Source: Thomasclavelia saccharogumia DSM 17460
GTDB taxonomy: Bacteria; Bacillota_I; Bacilli_A; Erysipelotrichales; Coprobacillaceae
Reading direction: 5' to 3'
DNA length: 54,438 nucleotides
NCBI RefSeq assembly: GCF_000686665.1
Contig: NZ_JMLH01000014.1
Coordinates: 1 to 54,438, forward strand
This document shows positions 24,963-33,749 of this stretch, piece after piece. The notes under the pieces are model-generated. The model was not told the DNA's origin. It ran no database searches and saw only the letters and a list, made by a program, of their open reading frames with translations. The position numbers and the translations under genes were made by a program. Position 1 is the stretch's first letter. The number at the start of each line of letters is the position of its first letter.

Positions 24963-24994
24963 AAACACCTCTATAATAATTATATGAGGTGTTT
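24963..24994 (-). promoter_or_regulatory. Hairpin covering the bofA-like ribosome-binding site
   Basis: AAACACCTC pairs with GAGGTGTTT (24986-24994 / 24963-24971 on the minus strand) around a 14-base AT loop. The 3' arm contains the GAGGTG site of the bofA-like gene; the 5' arm overlaps the recR stop. Ribosomes finishing recR would open it. Confidence 0.6.
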
Positions 24995-25586
24995 ATATTT
25001 TCTTTCTACCTTCAAGTGATTTTAATAATGTTAATTCATCAGCATAATCAATATTACTTCCAATAGGTAAACCATTAGCTATCCTACTTGCATTTATTTT
25101 TCTTTTTGCAAGTAATTTAGCTAAATATAAAGCCGTCGTTTCGCCATCTCGTGTAGGATTAGTAGCAATAATTACTTCTTTGATAGAATCATCTAATCGT
25201 TCAAATAAAGAATCGATATTTAAATCATCTATAGTTTTACCTTCCATAATTGACATTGTTCCATGTAAAACATGATATAATCCATTGTATTCTTTTATTT
25301 TTTCCATTGCAAAAACATCTTTTGATTCTTCAACAACACAAATAATACTTTGATCCCGATTAGGATCCATACATATATCACAAATTTCGCCTTCACATAT
25401 ATGCCCGCATTTTTTACAATAATGTATTTTATCTTGAATATTTCCTATTGCTTTTGAAAAGTCATTAACATACTCTTTTTCCATTGATAAAACATAATAA
25501 GTTAACCGTTCTGCACTTTTATTACCAATACCAGGTAAACGTTTAAAACAATCAACTAAATCTTGAAATGCTTCTGGATAATTCAT
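24993..25586 (-). CDS. recR: Recombination mediator protein RecR
   Basis: Acts with RecO and RecF to load RecA at gaps. The 197-residue protein has the N-terminal HhH (FKRLPGIGNKSAERL), the four-cysteine zinc finger (CKKCGHICEGEICDIC) and a Toprim domain (VVEESKDVFAMEKI ... ATNPTRDGETTALYLAKLL). It starts 11 bases after the dnaX stop; the YbaB/EbfC gene usually found between them is missing. Confidence 0.96.
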   Translation of the reverse strand: MNYPEAFQDLVDCFKRLPGIGNKSAERLTYYVLSMEKEYVNDFSKAIGNIQDKIHYCKKCGHICEGEICDICMDPNRDQSIICVVEESKDVFAMEKIKEYNGLYHVLHGTMSIMEGKTIDDLNIDSLFERLDDSIKEVIIATNPTRDGETTALYLAKLLAKRKINASRIANGLPIGSNIDYADELTLLKSLEGRKKI

Positions 25587-25597
25587 ATAATTTCCCT

Positions 25598-27364
25598 CTA
25601 TTCTTCAAATTCAACGAGATCTCCAAATAATTTAATTGCCATTGATTGTGCATCATTTAATTTTTTCTGAAAATTTCGAAAAGCTCCGATATGATGTAAA
25701 ACAATTGGTTTTGCTTCAGGAAGAGCTTTTGCACGATTCATTTCAATATATTTATTTCTTATATCAGGCCATGCACTACTTTTTATTGCTATAAAATCAT
25801 AACTTTGTCCTAATACTTCTTGAAGAAATTTTTTTAATTGATAATAGTTTTCTGTTTCATTAATCTCATTTACATTTGGCTGATGCTCAAATGTAATAAT
25901 AAGGCCTCCCTGGCAAGCTGCAACAGGATTACCATCATATAACATTGAGGCAAATTTTGCTGTATTAAGATTGAATCGATATCTTGCAATTACCGACCAT
26001 TTTTCTTTTATTTCATTTAATATTCTTCGATCAGCTTGGACTAAAATATTCAAAATATCATCAAATGAAACATCAATATTTTTATTTGAAACTTTTTTTA
26101 CTATATTATTTTTAATCTTTTTATCTTCATCTTTTTTCAAATCTTTATTTTGATCTATTGGCTTGGCTGTCTCTGTTGTTATTTCTTCTATTTCATTTAT
26201 TTTTTCAGAATCATCTTCTTTTTCTACTTCTTCTACTCTTTTTGCTTTTTCAATAAAATTATTTTCTTCTTCAAGAAGAACTTTATTTTCACCTTTTACA
26301 TTATTACATATTTTTAACATTGCTAATTCAAAATATGTTTTTGCATCTAAAGATTGACTATAATGAGAACTTGCTTCTATTAAAATATCAATTATCTTAA
26401 ATGCTTCTTCAATTAAAATATACGGAACTAAATTATCAATATCATCTTTAGATAATACAAATAAAATATCAATATCTTGAGTATTTTTATAAATTATTAC
26501 ATCTTTTAAAACATCTATTAAATCATATGTCAATCTTTTAATATCAATACTTGTACTAAGCATATTATCTAATGATTCTAATATTCCCTTTAAATCTTTA
26601 GAAAGTAATTTTTTAATAAATATAATTTTATTATCCATGGATAATAAACCATATATCTTATTAACACTTTCTACAGTTAATTTATCTTCATAAGCTAAAC
26701 ACTGTTCCAAAATACTTAAAGCATCACGCATTCCACCTTCAGCTAATTTTGCAATTATTTTTAAAGCAGCTACTTCATACTCTTTCTTTTCATGCTTTAA
26801 AACATATTCCAATCTATCAATAATATCACTTTCATCAACTTTTTTAAAATCAAATCGTTGACATCTAGATATGATTGTTGGCAAAATTTTATGCGGTTCA
26901 GTTGTTGCGAGAACAAAAACAATATGTGCTGGTGGTTCTTCTAAAGTTTTTAATAACGCATTGAATGCCCCTGTTGACATCATATGAACTTCATCAATAA
27001 TATACACTTTATATTTTCCATTTATAGGTGCATATTTCACTTTATCTATCAAATCTCGAACTTCATCTACACCATTATTACTAGCAGCATCAATTTCAAT
27101 AACATCAGGATGCTCTCCTGCTGTTATAGATTTGCAATTAGGACAAGTATCGCAGGGAGGATTATCTCCAGTACAATTTAAAGCTTTTGCGAGTAACTTA
27201 GCTACAGTAGTTTTACCAGTTCCTCGGGGACCAGCAAATAAATAAGCATGAGAAATACGATTTTCTTTAATTGCATTTTTTAATGTAGTTACAACATGTT
27301 CTTGCCCAGCAACTTCATTGAAAGTTTGGGGTCTATATGATCTATATAAAGCTTTATAAGACAT
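25598..27364 (-). CDS. dnaX: DNA polymerase III gamma/tau subunit
   Basis: Clamp-loader ATPase that holds the replisome together. The 588-residue protein has the P-loop GPRGTGKTT (about 45-53), a zinc module (CTGDNPPCDTCPNC), DEVHMMS (Walker B), SRCQRF, domain III to about 370, then a charged linker (about 380-420) and a tau-specific C-terminus. Codons 422-424 are GTA AAA AAA; a -1 shift there would read AGT TTC AAA TAA and stop at residue 427, close to the length of gamma in E. coli. It is followed by recR. Confidence 0.96.
   Translation of the reverse strand: MSYKALYRSYRPQTFNEVAGQEHVVTTLKNAIKENRISHAYLFAGPRGTGKTTVAKLLAKALNCTGDNPPCDTCPNCKSITAGEHPDVIEIDAASNNGVDEVRDLIDKVKYAPINGKYKVYIIDEVHMMSTGAFNALLKTLEEPPAHIVFVLATTEPHKILPTIISRCQRFDFKKVDESDIIDRLEYVLKHEKKEYEVAALKIIAKLAEGGMRDALSILEQCLAYEDKLTVESVNKIYGLLSMDNKIIFIKKLLSKDLKGILESLDNMLSTSIDIKRLTYDLIDVLKDVIIYKNTQDIDILFVLSKDDIDNLVPYILIEEAFKIIDILIEASSHYSQSLDAKTYFELAMLKICNNVKGENKVLLEEENNFIEKAKRVEEVEKEDDSEKINEIEEITTETAKPIDQNKDLKKDEDKKIKNNIVKKVSNKNIDVSFDDILNILVQADRRILNEIKEKWSVIARYRFNLNTAKFASMLYDGNPVAACQGGLIITFEHQPNVNEINETENYYQLKKFLQEVLGQSYDFIAIKSSAWPDIRNKYIEMNRAKALPEAKPIVLHHIGAFRNFQKKLNDAQSMAIKLFGDLVEFEE
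26093..26099 (-). other. Possible slippery site for a short dnaX product
   Basis: A seven-A run in the coding strand, in the X-XXY-YYZ phase (gtA AAA AAA). The -1 frame stops four codons later. It lies at the start of the tau-specific part. Confidence 0.35.
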
Positions 27365-27445
27365 TTATAATCACTCCTCATCCTTATCTATTATACTATA
27401 TAATTAAAAAGATAAATATAATAAAAAATTTAATTTTTTATTATA

Positions 27446-27895
27446 TTAATTTTTTCTTTTATTTTTAAAATAATCTTTAATTATTTTTGAACATTTTTCT
27501 TGTAAAATTCCACCAGTAATTTCTGGTCTATGATTAACAGGTGATTCTGAATTATAGATAGTAGTCAAAGCCAGCCACCTTTTTTCATATGCCCCAAAAA
27601 CTACTTTTTTTATTCTACTATTTATTATAGCTCCAGAACACATTACACATGGTTCAAGAGTTACATATAATATACACTCATCAAGATACCAAGAATCAAA
27701 TTTTTTACAAGCTTCATTAATTGCTATAACTTCTGCATGAGCTGTAGCCAAATTAGTCGTTTCACGAAGATTATGTGCCTGCGCTATTATCTGATTATCT
27801 TTAACTATAACAGCTCCAACAGGTACTTCATCTTTATCTAAACATTTTAACGCTTCTTGATATGCAATTTCCATAAACTTAATATCTTGTTCCAT
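27446..27895 (-). CDS. tadA: tRNA-specific adenosine deaminase
   Basis: Converts the wobble A34 of tRNA-Arg to inosine. The 149-residue zinc enzyme has the catalytic HAE motif (ATAHAEVIAI) and PCVMC (TLEPCVMCSGAI), with the Asn and Asp family residues around KDNQIIAQAHN. GGGGAA precedes the ATG. It is the usual neighbour of SRP RNA and dnaX in Firmicutes. Confidence 0.95.
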   Translation of the reverse strand: MEQDIKFMEIAYQEALKCLDKDEVPVGAVIVKDNQIIAQAHNLRETTNLATAHAEVIAINEACKKFDSWYLDECILYVTLEPCVMCSGAIINSRIKKVVFGAYEKRWLALTTIYNSESPVNHRPEITGGILQEKCSKIIKDYFKNKRKN

Positions 27896-27920
27896 GCAAA
27901 ATTCCCCTTTTTATAAAAAA

Positions 27921-28000
27921 GCCACTACACACAGACGGTTATTCTTAATGCTGCTACCTTCCGGTCCTGACATGGTTCGAAGCCGCCTATTGTAATGGCA
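27921..28000 (-). ncRNA. ffs: Signal recognition particle RNA (small bacterial type)
   Basis: On the minus strand the domain IV hairpin GTCAGGACCGGAAGGTAGCAG carries the Ffh-binding symmetric loop and the GGAA tetraloop. Ends pair (GCCATTACA with TGTAGTGGC) and a T-run follows. About 80 bases, a short type without an Alu domain. It is between tadA and the GNAT gene, the usual Firmicute place. Confidence 0.95.
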
Positions 28001-28055
28001 AAAATAATTATATAACATTAATTCATCAAATTCAATAATAAACTTAATATTTATT

Positions 28056-28559
28056 TTATAAATATAAATTCATTAAATAAACATTCAAATATTCATCACC
28101 AATTTTCATATAATTATCATAACGTCCAATAATTTCAAATCCAAATTTTTTATACAATACAATTGCTGCCATATTATCAGTAACTACTTCTAAATCTATA
28201 ATTTCTAAACCAGCTTCGATTGCATAACCAATAGTAGCAGAAAGTAGATTTGAACCAATTCCTTGATTCCAATAATCTTTCAATACAGATATTCCCAAAC
28301 TTGCATGATGTTTCAAACGTTTTTTAGAATTTCCATTTAATGAAACCAGCCCTACAATTTGATCATCATCTTTTGCAACGATCATTATAGAATTAGGATC
28401 ATCGTTAATTTCTTGAATTAATTCCATCTCTTGAATTTCATTTAATTTATTATCATCAGATTCAAAAGTAAGATTTGTTGTTTGATCAGCAACAATATTT
28501 AAATATTCAATGACTCTTTTAGCATCATTAGGTAAAACTTCACAGTATTCTATTTTCAT
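28056..28559 (-). CDS. GNAT-family N-acetyltransferase
   Basis: The 167-residue protein has the GNAT fold: acetyl-CoA motif A (LGISVLKDYWNQGIGSNLLSATIGYA), followed by LEVVTDNMAAIVLYKKFGFEIIGR. It transfers acetyl groups to an unknown amine. It follows the ABC permease genes by 15 bases and may be co-transcribed with them. Confidence 0.85.
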   Translation of the reverse strand: MKIEYCEVLPNDAKRVIEYLNIVADQTTNLTFESDDNKLNEIQEMELIQEINDDPNSIMIVAKDDDQIVGLVSLNGNSKKRLKHHASLGISVLKDYWNQGIGSNLLSATIGYAIEAGLEIIDLEVVTDNMAAIVLYKKFGFEIIGRYDNYMKIGDEYLNVYLMNLYL

Positions 28560-28574
28560 CTTTTCACCCCATTT

Positions 28575-29723
28575 TTATTTTTTTAATCTTATTTTTGTAA
28601 TAATTTGTGTTTCAAGATATACTAATAAAGTAAATCCACAAACTATCAACATATCTATTAAAACTGGTTTAATAGCTTCAAAACCAAAATCATTTAATTT
28701 AACAATTTCATTATTAGCTTTTATGAACCAGTATGAAGGTAAGAATTTTGCTAAAGTTAATACAAATGGACTTAACATACTTTGGGGAACAAAAGCCCCG
28801 CATATAAAGCTTGATCCTAAACCAAAAACATTTCCTACACCACTTAATATTTCACGGTTACTTGTAAATTTTGCTATCATAAAGCTCAATGCTTGAATAA
28901 AAAGCATTAAAACAAGTGAATTAATTATTAACAATAATCCATTTATTGTCATCATGGCTTTACTATATAAAATAAAACTAAATATAACATATAATAACCA
29001 AATAAATAATCCAACTGTATAATTTCCTAATAATAATTGACGATTCATACTTTTATAACTTACCGGTGATACTAGATTACGGTGTTTTATCTTTTCTTCA
29101 TTAAAAGATACCATGATCATTGTTACAATAACCATTGTTATAGTTATTAACATATAATTAGAAAAATTATAATAGGTAGCAGCCTTTGTAAAATCAATAT
29201 CATTTTTCTTTTCCAACATGCTTACTTCTATATTTTTACTTAAATCTTCTTTAATTAATTTAGTTAGCTTTTGATCACTAATTCCTGCTTTTAAATATAA
29301 ATTAGCAGTATTTAAATACTTATTTAAAAGATTCTTACTATAGATACTATTATAAGAATCAGGTAATTCCATTGTTTCAATTTGAACATTCTTACCACTA
29401 ATAAAATCAGATGTATAATTTTTAGGTATAATCATAATATAATCAACAGTTCGATAAAACAAGGCATCACGTAATTTTTCTTCTTGATCATCTAAATTAA
29501 TTAATTTACCAGAATCTTGAATATATTTTTTTAATCCTTTAATTAGATTACTATCTTCATCTCGATTAATAACAGCAACTTTAATATCTACACTTTTATA
29601 TTCAGTTGTACTAGAATTATATGTTCCTGCAAATATTGCTAATCCAAGAAATATAGCTGTATATATAATTATTAGTAAGGTATAAGTATTGGCAATTTTT
29701 AAATATTTTTTAAATACTGTCAT
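28575..29723 (-). CDS. ABC-2 type transporter permease, second copy
   Basis: The 382-residue permease has an N-terminal helix, a large extracytoplasmic loop (about 40-190) and five C-terminal helices, the ABC-2 (DrrB/YhgE-like) pattern. The ATG at 29723 follows AAGGAGGAAG, and a 12-codon longer frame lacks a site. It overlaps the first permease by 14 bases. Together with the ATPase it forms an exporter, possibly for a toxic compound or envelope component. Confidence 0.85.
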   Translation of the reverse strand: MTVFKKYLKIANTYTLLIIIYTAIFLGLAIFAGTYNSSTTEYKSVDIKVAVINRDEDSNLIKGLKKYIQDSGKLINLDDQEEKLRDALFYRTVDYIMIIPKNYTSDFISGKNVQIETMELPDSYNSIYSKNLLNKYLNTANLYLKAGISDQKLTKLIKEDLSKNIEVSMLEKKNDIDFTKAATYYNFSNYMLITITMVIVTMIMVSFNEEKIKHRNLVSPVSYKSMNRQLLLGNYTVGLFIWLLYVIFSFILYSKAMMTINGLLLIINSLVLMLFIQALSFMIAKFTSNREILSGVGNVFGLGSSFICGAFVPQSMLSPFVLTLAKFLPSYWFIKANNEIVKLNDFGFEAIKPVLIDMLIVCGFTLLVYLETQIITKIRLKK

Positions 29724-30840
29724 ATTGCTTCCTCCTTGTGAAGAATAATGATCCTGCAATTAGAAGAACACCAATTATAAATAAGTAGATCATATTTGTT
29801 GTATAACGATTTAAATTATCATAATAGTAAAGAGCATATAATCCATCAGTTATTAGATTGACAGGATTGATATATGCTAATATTGGTAAATTGGTTTGCA
29901 TCCAATATTTAATATCAATGATCATCATTCCCGAAAAGAACGATAGTACTAATGAAAAACTTGTTAAAAAAGATATTTTTGTATCTTCCTTTTTAAATTT
30001 CAAAACATTTCCAACAAAATTACCTAATCCCACGCCAGTAAAACATCCTATAGCAATTAAAATAATAATATAAACTGTTTGATTGCCAAAACCAACACCT
30101 AATCCAAAAATCAGATAAGCCATCAAAATCATCATAATTACAAACTGAATAATAAAAGCTGATAAAATTCCCGATAAAACAGTAATTATTTTTGAAATAG
30201 GTGAAATTCCTATTCTTGTTCCCTGTCTTGAAAGATTAGCTTCAATCTGACTCGTAGTTCTAAGACCACAAAAACTGGCATTTAAACAATTCATCCCAAT
30301 TAAAGTATAAAAATATACAACGGTTAAGTCCGTATTACCACCAATATTCAATGTTTTAAAATTATCCTTAGATAAATTAACAGCATCTAAAATATTAGTT
30401 TGTAGAATGTCAGGACTTAAATCAGTAATATTCTTAATTGTACTCATTGTACTATTATACTCATTTACAATACTTTCAAGAATTGTCTCATCAATTCCAG
30501 TATCATTTACTACTAATTCAATTTTATCACTAACAAGATAATAACCTTTAATTTTCTCATCTTTTAATAATTGTTTTGCTTCGTTCAAACTTTTAACTTT
30601 TAAATTAATTAGTTTTTCATTACCATTTTCTAATGATTCTAATGTTTGTTTAAAATATGAATTTTCTTGTTTTTCAACAAGAGCAACATTAATTGTTTCA
30701 AATTTTTCACTAGCTGTTAAATTAGAAAATGCTAAATTAAAAAAAGTAGCAAGAGCAAGTGGAAATATTAACGTCCAAAATATTACCATTTTATTTCTAA
30801 TTAATGTTTTAAATTGATATTTGAAAAAGTGAAAAAACAT
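29710..30840 (-). CDS. ABC-2 type transporter permease, first copy
   Basis: A 376-residue membrane protein with the same layout as the next gene: helix (about 20-35), long outer loop with charged segments, then six helices including GLGVGFGNQTVYIIILIAIGCF. Its start overlaps the ATPase stop by one base (TAATG), so the two are translationally coupled. Substrate unknown. Confidence 0.86.
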   Translation of the reverse strand: MFFHFFKYQFKTLIRNKMVIFWTLIFPLALATFFNLAFSNLTASEKFETINVALVEKQENSYFKQTLESLENGNEKLINLKVKSLNEAKQLLKDEKIKGYYLVSDKIELVVNDTGIDETILESIVNEYNSTMSTIKNITDLSPDILQTNILDAVNLSKDNFKTLNIGGNTDLTVVYFYTLIGMNCLNASFCGLRTTSQIEANLSRQGTRIGISPISKIITVLSGILSAFIIQFVIMMILMAYLIFGLGVGFGNQTVYIIILIAIGCFTGVGLGNFVGNVLKFKKEDTKISFLTSFSLVLSFFSGMMIIDIKYWMQTNLPILAYINPVNLITDGLYALYYYDNLNRYTTNMIYLFIIGVLLIAGSLFFTRRKQYDSI

Positions 30841-31778
30841 TAATCTCTTAACTCTTTTCCTGTTAGTTCTAGAAAAACATCATTTAATGTTGGACGTTCA
30901 CTAAATATACTCGTATAACTAACATTATTTTCACGAACATAATCAATTAATTTACTTAAATTATCTTCTTTCGTTTTATAAGAAATATGAACTATATTAT
31001 TTTCAATTTCAATATTAATTACTCGCTTACTATTTTTTAAACGATCAATAAAAGCTTGATTCATTGATTTTAATTCAATCGTAATTTTCTCACCTAAACT
31101 GATCATATCTTTTAATTCATCTTTTGTTCCTGAAGCAATTATTTTACCCTTATCCATAATAACAATTCGATTACATAGCTGCTCTACTTCTTCCATATAA
31201 TGAGTAGTATAGACAATTGTAGCTCCTAATTCATTTAATTTTTTTATTCCCTCAAGAATATTATTTCTACTTTGAGGATCTACTGCTACAGTTGGTTCAT
31301 CTAAAAAAATTAATTTTGGTTTATGAGCTATTCCACAAGCAATATTTAATCTTCTTAATAATCCTCCACTTAATTCCTTAGGTTTAAATTTTTTAAATTC
31401 ATTCAAACCTACTAAATCTATAGCATTTTGAACATAACTCTTTCTAATTTTTTTATCTTTAATATAAAGTCCACAAAAATAATCAATATTTTCAATTACA
31501 CTTAATTCTTCAAATACTGCAACATCTTGAAAAACAACTCCTATTTTACTTTTAATATCATAGGCAGTTGGACTCATCTCTTGATCAAAAATACAAATTT
31601 TACCAGAATCATACTTTAATAATGATAAAATAGTATTTATAGTAGTAGACTTACCACTACCATTAGGTCCTAATAAACCTAATATTTCACCTTCATAAAC
31701 ATCTAAACTAAAATCATCTAAAGCTACTAGATTGCCATATCTTTTAGTTAGATTTTTAATTTCTATGATTTTTTCCAT
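30840..31778 (-). CDS. ABC transporter ATP-binding protein
   Basis: The 312-residue ATPase has Walker A GPNGSGKST, Q-loop FQDVAVFEE, the signature LSGGLLRR, Walker B LIFLDEP and the switch histidine in TTHYMEE; the C-terminal 85 residues are the DrrA-type accessory domain. The ATG at 31778 follows AAGGAGGAG; a 19-codon longer frame reads through that site. A short perfect inverted repeat (AGCAACTA-A-TAGTTGCT, 31862-31878) lies upstream at the DUF3021 gene end. The LytTR and DUF3021 genes upstream suggest that they control it. Confidence 0.92.
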   Translation of the reverse strand: MEKIIEIKNLTKRYGNLVALDDFSLDVYEGEILGLLGPNGSGKSTTINTILSLLKYDSGKICIFDQEMSPTAYDIKSKIGVVFQDVAVFEELSVIENIDYFCGLYIKDKKIRKSYVQNAIDLVGLNEFKKFKPKELSGGLLRRLNIACGIAHKPKLIFLDEPTVAVDPQSRNNILEGIKKLNELGATIVYTTHYMEEVEQLCNRIVIMDKGKIIASGTKDELKDMISLGEKITIELKSMNQAFIDRLKNSKRVINIEIENNIVHISYKTKEDNLSKLIDYVRENNVSYTSIFSERPTLNDVFLELTGKELRD

Positions 31779-31876
31779 ATTATCTCCTCCTTTTATATCA
31801 CCACTATACATAAATTTATCACAAGCAGCCACCAACTTTAGATTACAGATTATTATTTTTTAGCAACTAATAGTTG

Positions 31877-32263
31877 CTAACTACGGTAGCGTTTTATTTT
31901 TTCATTTATTTTGCGAGCATCATCACTATTTTTTATGTATACTATTCCACAACAAATAAAATAAATAATTGTAGATATAATTAGAATAATAAAGCTATTT
32001 TCAATACTTACTGTAAATCCCGATAAATAATTAACAATAATTATGGTTCCTGCTATTTCAATAATTGAAATTAAATCTGATATCCATTCTTTAATATTCA
32101 TACAATGCGTCATATTAACAAATAAGTTAATCAAAACACAAATTTTAAATATATCAATAATATATTTATCGTTTAGATAACTTCCACCTAAAACTGTCTG
32201 TACTAAAATTACTAAAGTAAATGAGATACAAGTTGTGATAAACCAAATTCTTATTTTTTTCAT
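31877..32263 (-). CDS. DUF3021-like four-helix membrane protein
   Basis: A 128-residue protein with four hydrophobic segments and a basic C-terminus (KINEKIKRYRS). Such proteins accompany LytTR regulators and are thought to hold or sense for them at the membrane. It starts 11 bases after the LytTR gene; AGGTGAT precedes the ATG. Family assignment is by context and hydrophobic pattern. Confidence 0.7.
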   Translation of the reverse strand: MKKIRIWFITTCISFTLVILVQTVLGGSYLNDKYIIDIFKICVLINLFVNMTHCMNIKEWISDLISIIEIAGTIIIVNYLSGFTVSIENSFIILIISTIIYFICCGIVYIKNSDDARKINEKIKRYRS

Positions 32264-32274
32264 AAAATTATCAC

Positions 32275-32706
32275 CTACATTCCAAATTTCTTTTTAAAAT
32301 CACTTACATAATGTCGAGTTATAATTAATTTTTCATTATTTATTAACATCGCCTCATAACGACCATTTAATAGTGCTTTAACATTATCTAATTTATTTAA
32401 ATTCAATAAAATAGATTTACTGATACGTATAAAGGAACAAGTTTCTAATTTATTTTCCAATTCATATAATCTTAAATTTGTTTCATAAACTTTATCTTTG
32501 CAGTAAAGAAAAACCCTATCTTCATTAGCTTCAATATAATAAATATCATTGATCATAATTTGATAACTACGATTATTTAACTTTCCAATAATAAATTTAT
32601 TATTTTCTAGTAAAGAAATGATTTTCTTGATATTATCATCAACTTTATTACATCGAATAACTATTTCTAATTCACTATCTTCCTTACATTCAATAACGAT
32701 CTTCAT
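32275..32706 (-). CDS. LytTR-family DNA-binding regulator
   Basis: A 143-residue protein without a receiver. The LytTR domain begins near residue 45 (NDIYYIEANEDRVFLYC ... YELENKLETCSFIRISKSILLNLNKLDNVKALLNGRYEAMLINNEKLIITRHYVSDFKKKFGM). LytTR proteins paired with DUF3021 usually regulate the following operon. Here the next genes are an ABC exporter. GGAGGAG precedes the ATG. Confidence 0.88.
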   Translation of the reverse strand: MKIVIECKEDSELEIVIRCNKVDDNIKKIISLLENNKFIIGKLNNRSYQIMINDIYYIEANEDRVFLYCKDKVYETNLRLYELENKLETCSFIRISKSILLNLNKLDNVKALLNGRYEAMLINNEKLIITRHYVSDFKKKFGM

Positions 32707-32841
32707 CTAACTCCTCCTTTATAAAATTAGTTTATCATATTATTATCTTTTTACCTATCATATTTAAGTAAGATACACTTTGTCCCAACGAAATGCAAAA
32801 AAATCAATAACACTTTAATATTTAAATAAACTACAATAATA

Positions 32842-32867
32842 AAAAGTACATCTTAAAGTGTACTTTT
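32842..32867 (-). terminator. Terminator after the Cof-type phosphatase gene
   Basis: AAAAGTACA pairs with TGTACTTTT (32842-32850 / 32859-32867), 25 bases beyond the stop. Confidence 0.7.
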
Positions 32868-32891
32868 TATTCCGATATTTAATTTATATTA

Positions 32892-33716
32892 TTAATCTCT
32901 ATGATAGTGTTCATTTAACCAACGTGCTACACCATCTTCATCATTACTTAAAATTATATCTGTAGCACAGTGCTTTAATTTTTCAACTGCATTACTTACT
33001 GCATAACATTGATCAGATATTGCAAACATCGGTAAATCATTAATTGCATCACCAAATGATATCACTTCATCACATTTTAAAATATTTTTTAATTTTAAAA
33101 TTGCACTTGCTTTAGAGGCACTTTGAGGCATAATTTCTAACCAGTATTCTTCACGATATATTTCTTGTTGAAATGTAATATTATAATCATCACATCTTTT
33201 TAATTTCTCATATATTGGTTTTAAATCTTTATACTCACCAATAACAGTAAAATAAAATATTTCGCCTTGATATAAACTATTATAATCATCTGTCAAATTG
33301 ATTCGATAATCATTTTGATGACTTTTTAAATAGTATTTAGTTCCTTCATTTAAATCGTTATTAATGATCGTAACTCTTTCTCTATCATTAATTAATGCAT
33401 AAACCATTGGCCTTACTTGATTAGATTCCATTATTTCTTTAATTAATCCTATCTGTTTTTTATTAAAAACATTCTTATGAATAATTTTACCAGTCTCACT
33501 ATTAACTATAAATGTTCCATTATAAATAATTAGTGGTAAATTTTTAGTCAGACCTTTAGTTACTGGAGCTGCTGAAACTAACGATCTTGCCGTTGCGTAT
33601 GTAAAAATCATTCCTTTAGAAATCAAATTATTTATTGTTTCAATACTATAGTTACTTATTCTTCCATTACTATCTAATAAAGTGCCATCTAAATCAGTAA
33701 CATATAATTTTTTCAT
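32892..33716 (-). CDS. Cof-type HAD-family phosphatase
   Basis: The 274-residue protein starts with the HAD nucleophile motif VTDLDGTLLD, followed by TYATARS (motif II), SKASAILKLK (motif III) and SFGDAINDLPMF (motif IV). These enzymes hydrolyse sugar phosphates or flavin precursors; the substrate is not evident. It is just downstream of serS but a hairpin lies between. Confidence 0.88.
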   Translation of the reverse strand: MKKLYVTDLDGTLLDSNGRISNYSIETINNLISKGMIFTYATARSLVSAAPVTKGLTKNLPLIIYNGTFIVNSETGKIIHKNVFNKKQIGLIKEIMESNQVRPMVYALINDRERVTIINNDLNEGTKYYLKSHQNDYRINLTDDYNSLYQGEIFYFTVIGEYKDLKPIYEKLKRCDDYNITFQQEIYREEYWLEIMPQSASKASAILKLKNILKCDEVISFGDAINDLPMFAISDQCYAVSNAVEKLKHCATDIILSNDEDGVARWLNEHYHRD

Positions 33717-33723
33717 ATAGATA

Positions 33724-33749
33724 AAAAGATAACTATTTAGTTATCTTTT
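33724..33749 (-). terminator. Terminator overlapping the serS end
   Basis: AAAAGATAACT pairs with AGTTATCTTTT (33724-33734 / 33739-33749) and a T-run follows on the minus strand. It contains the serS stop. Confidence 0.7.

Noticed and set aside
26110-26150. A second A-rich run (AAAAAAG) in dnaX as frameshift site
   Set aside because: Its phase is AAA AAA G, not A AAA AAG, so tandem slippage in the zero frame does not fit.
31862-31878. Hairpin upstream of the ABC ATPase gene as a terminator
   Set aside because: On the transcribed strand it is followed by A residues, not T residues, so it is not a factor-independent terminator.
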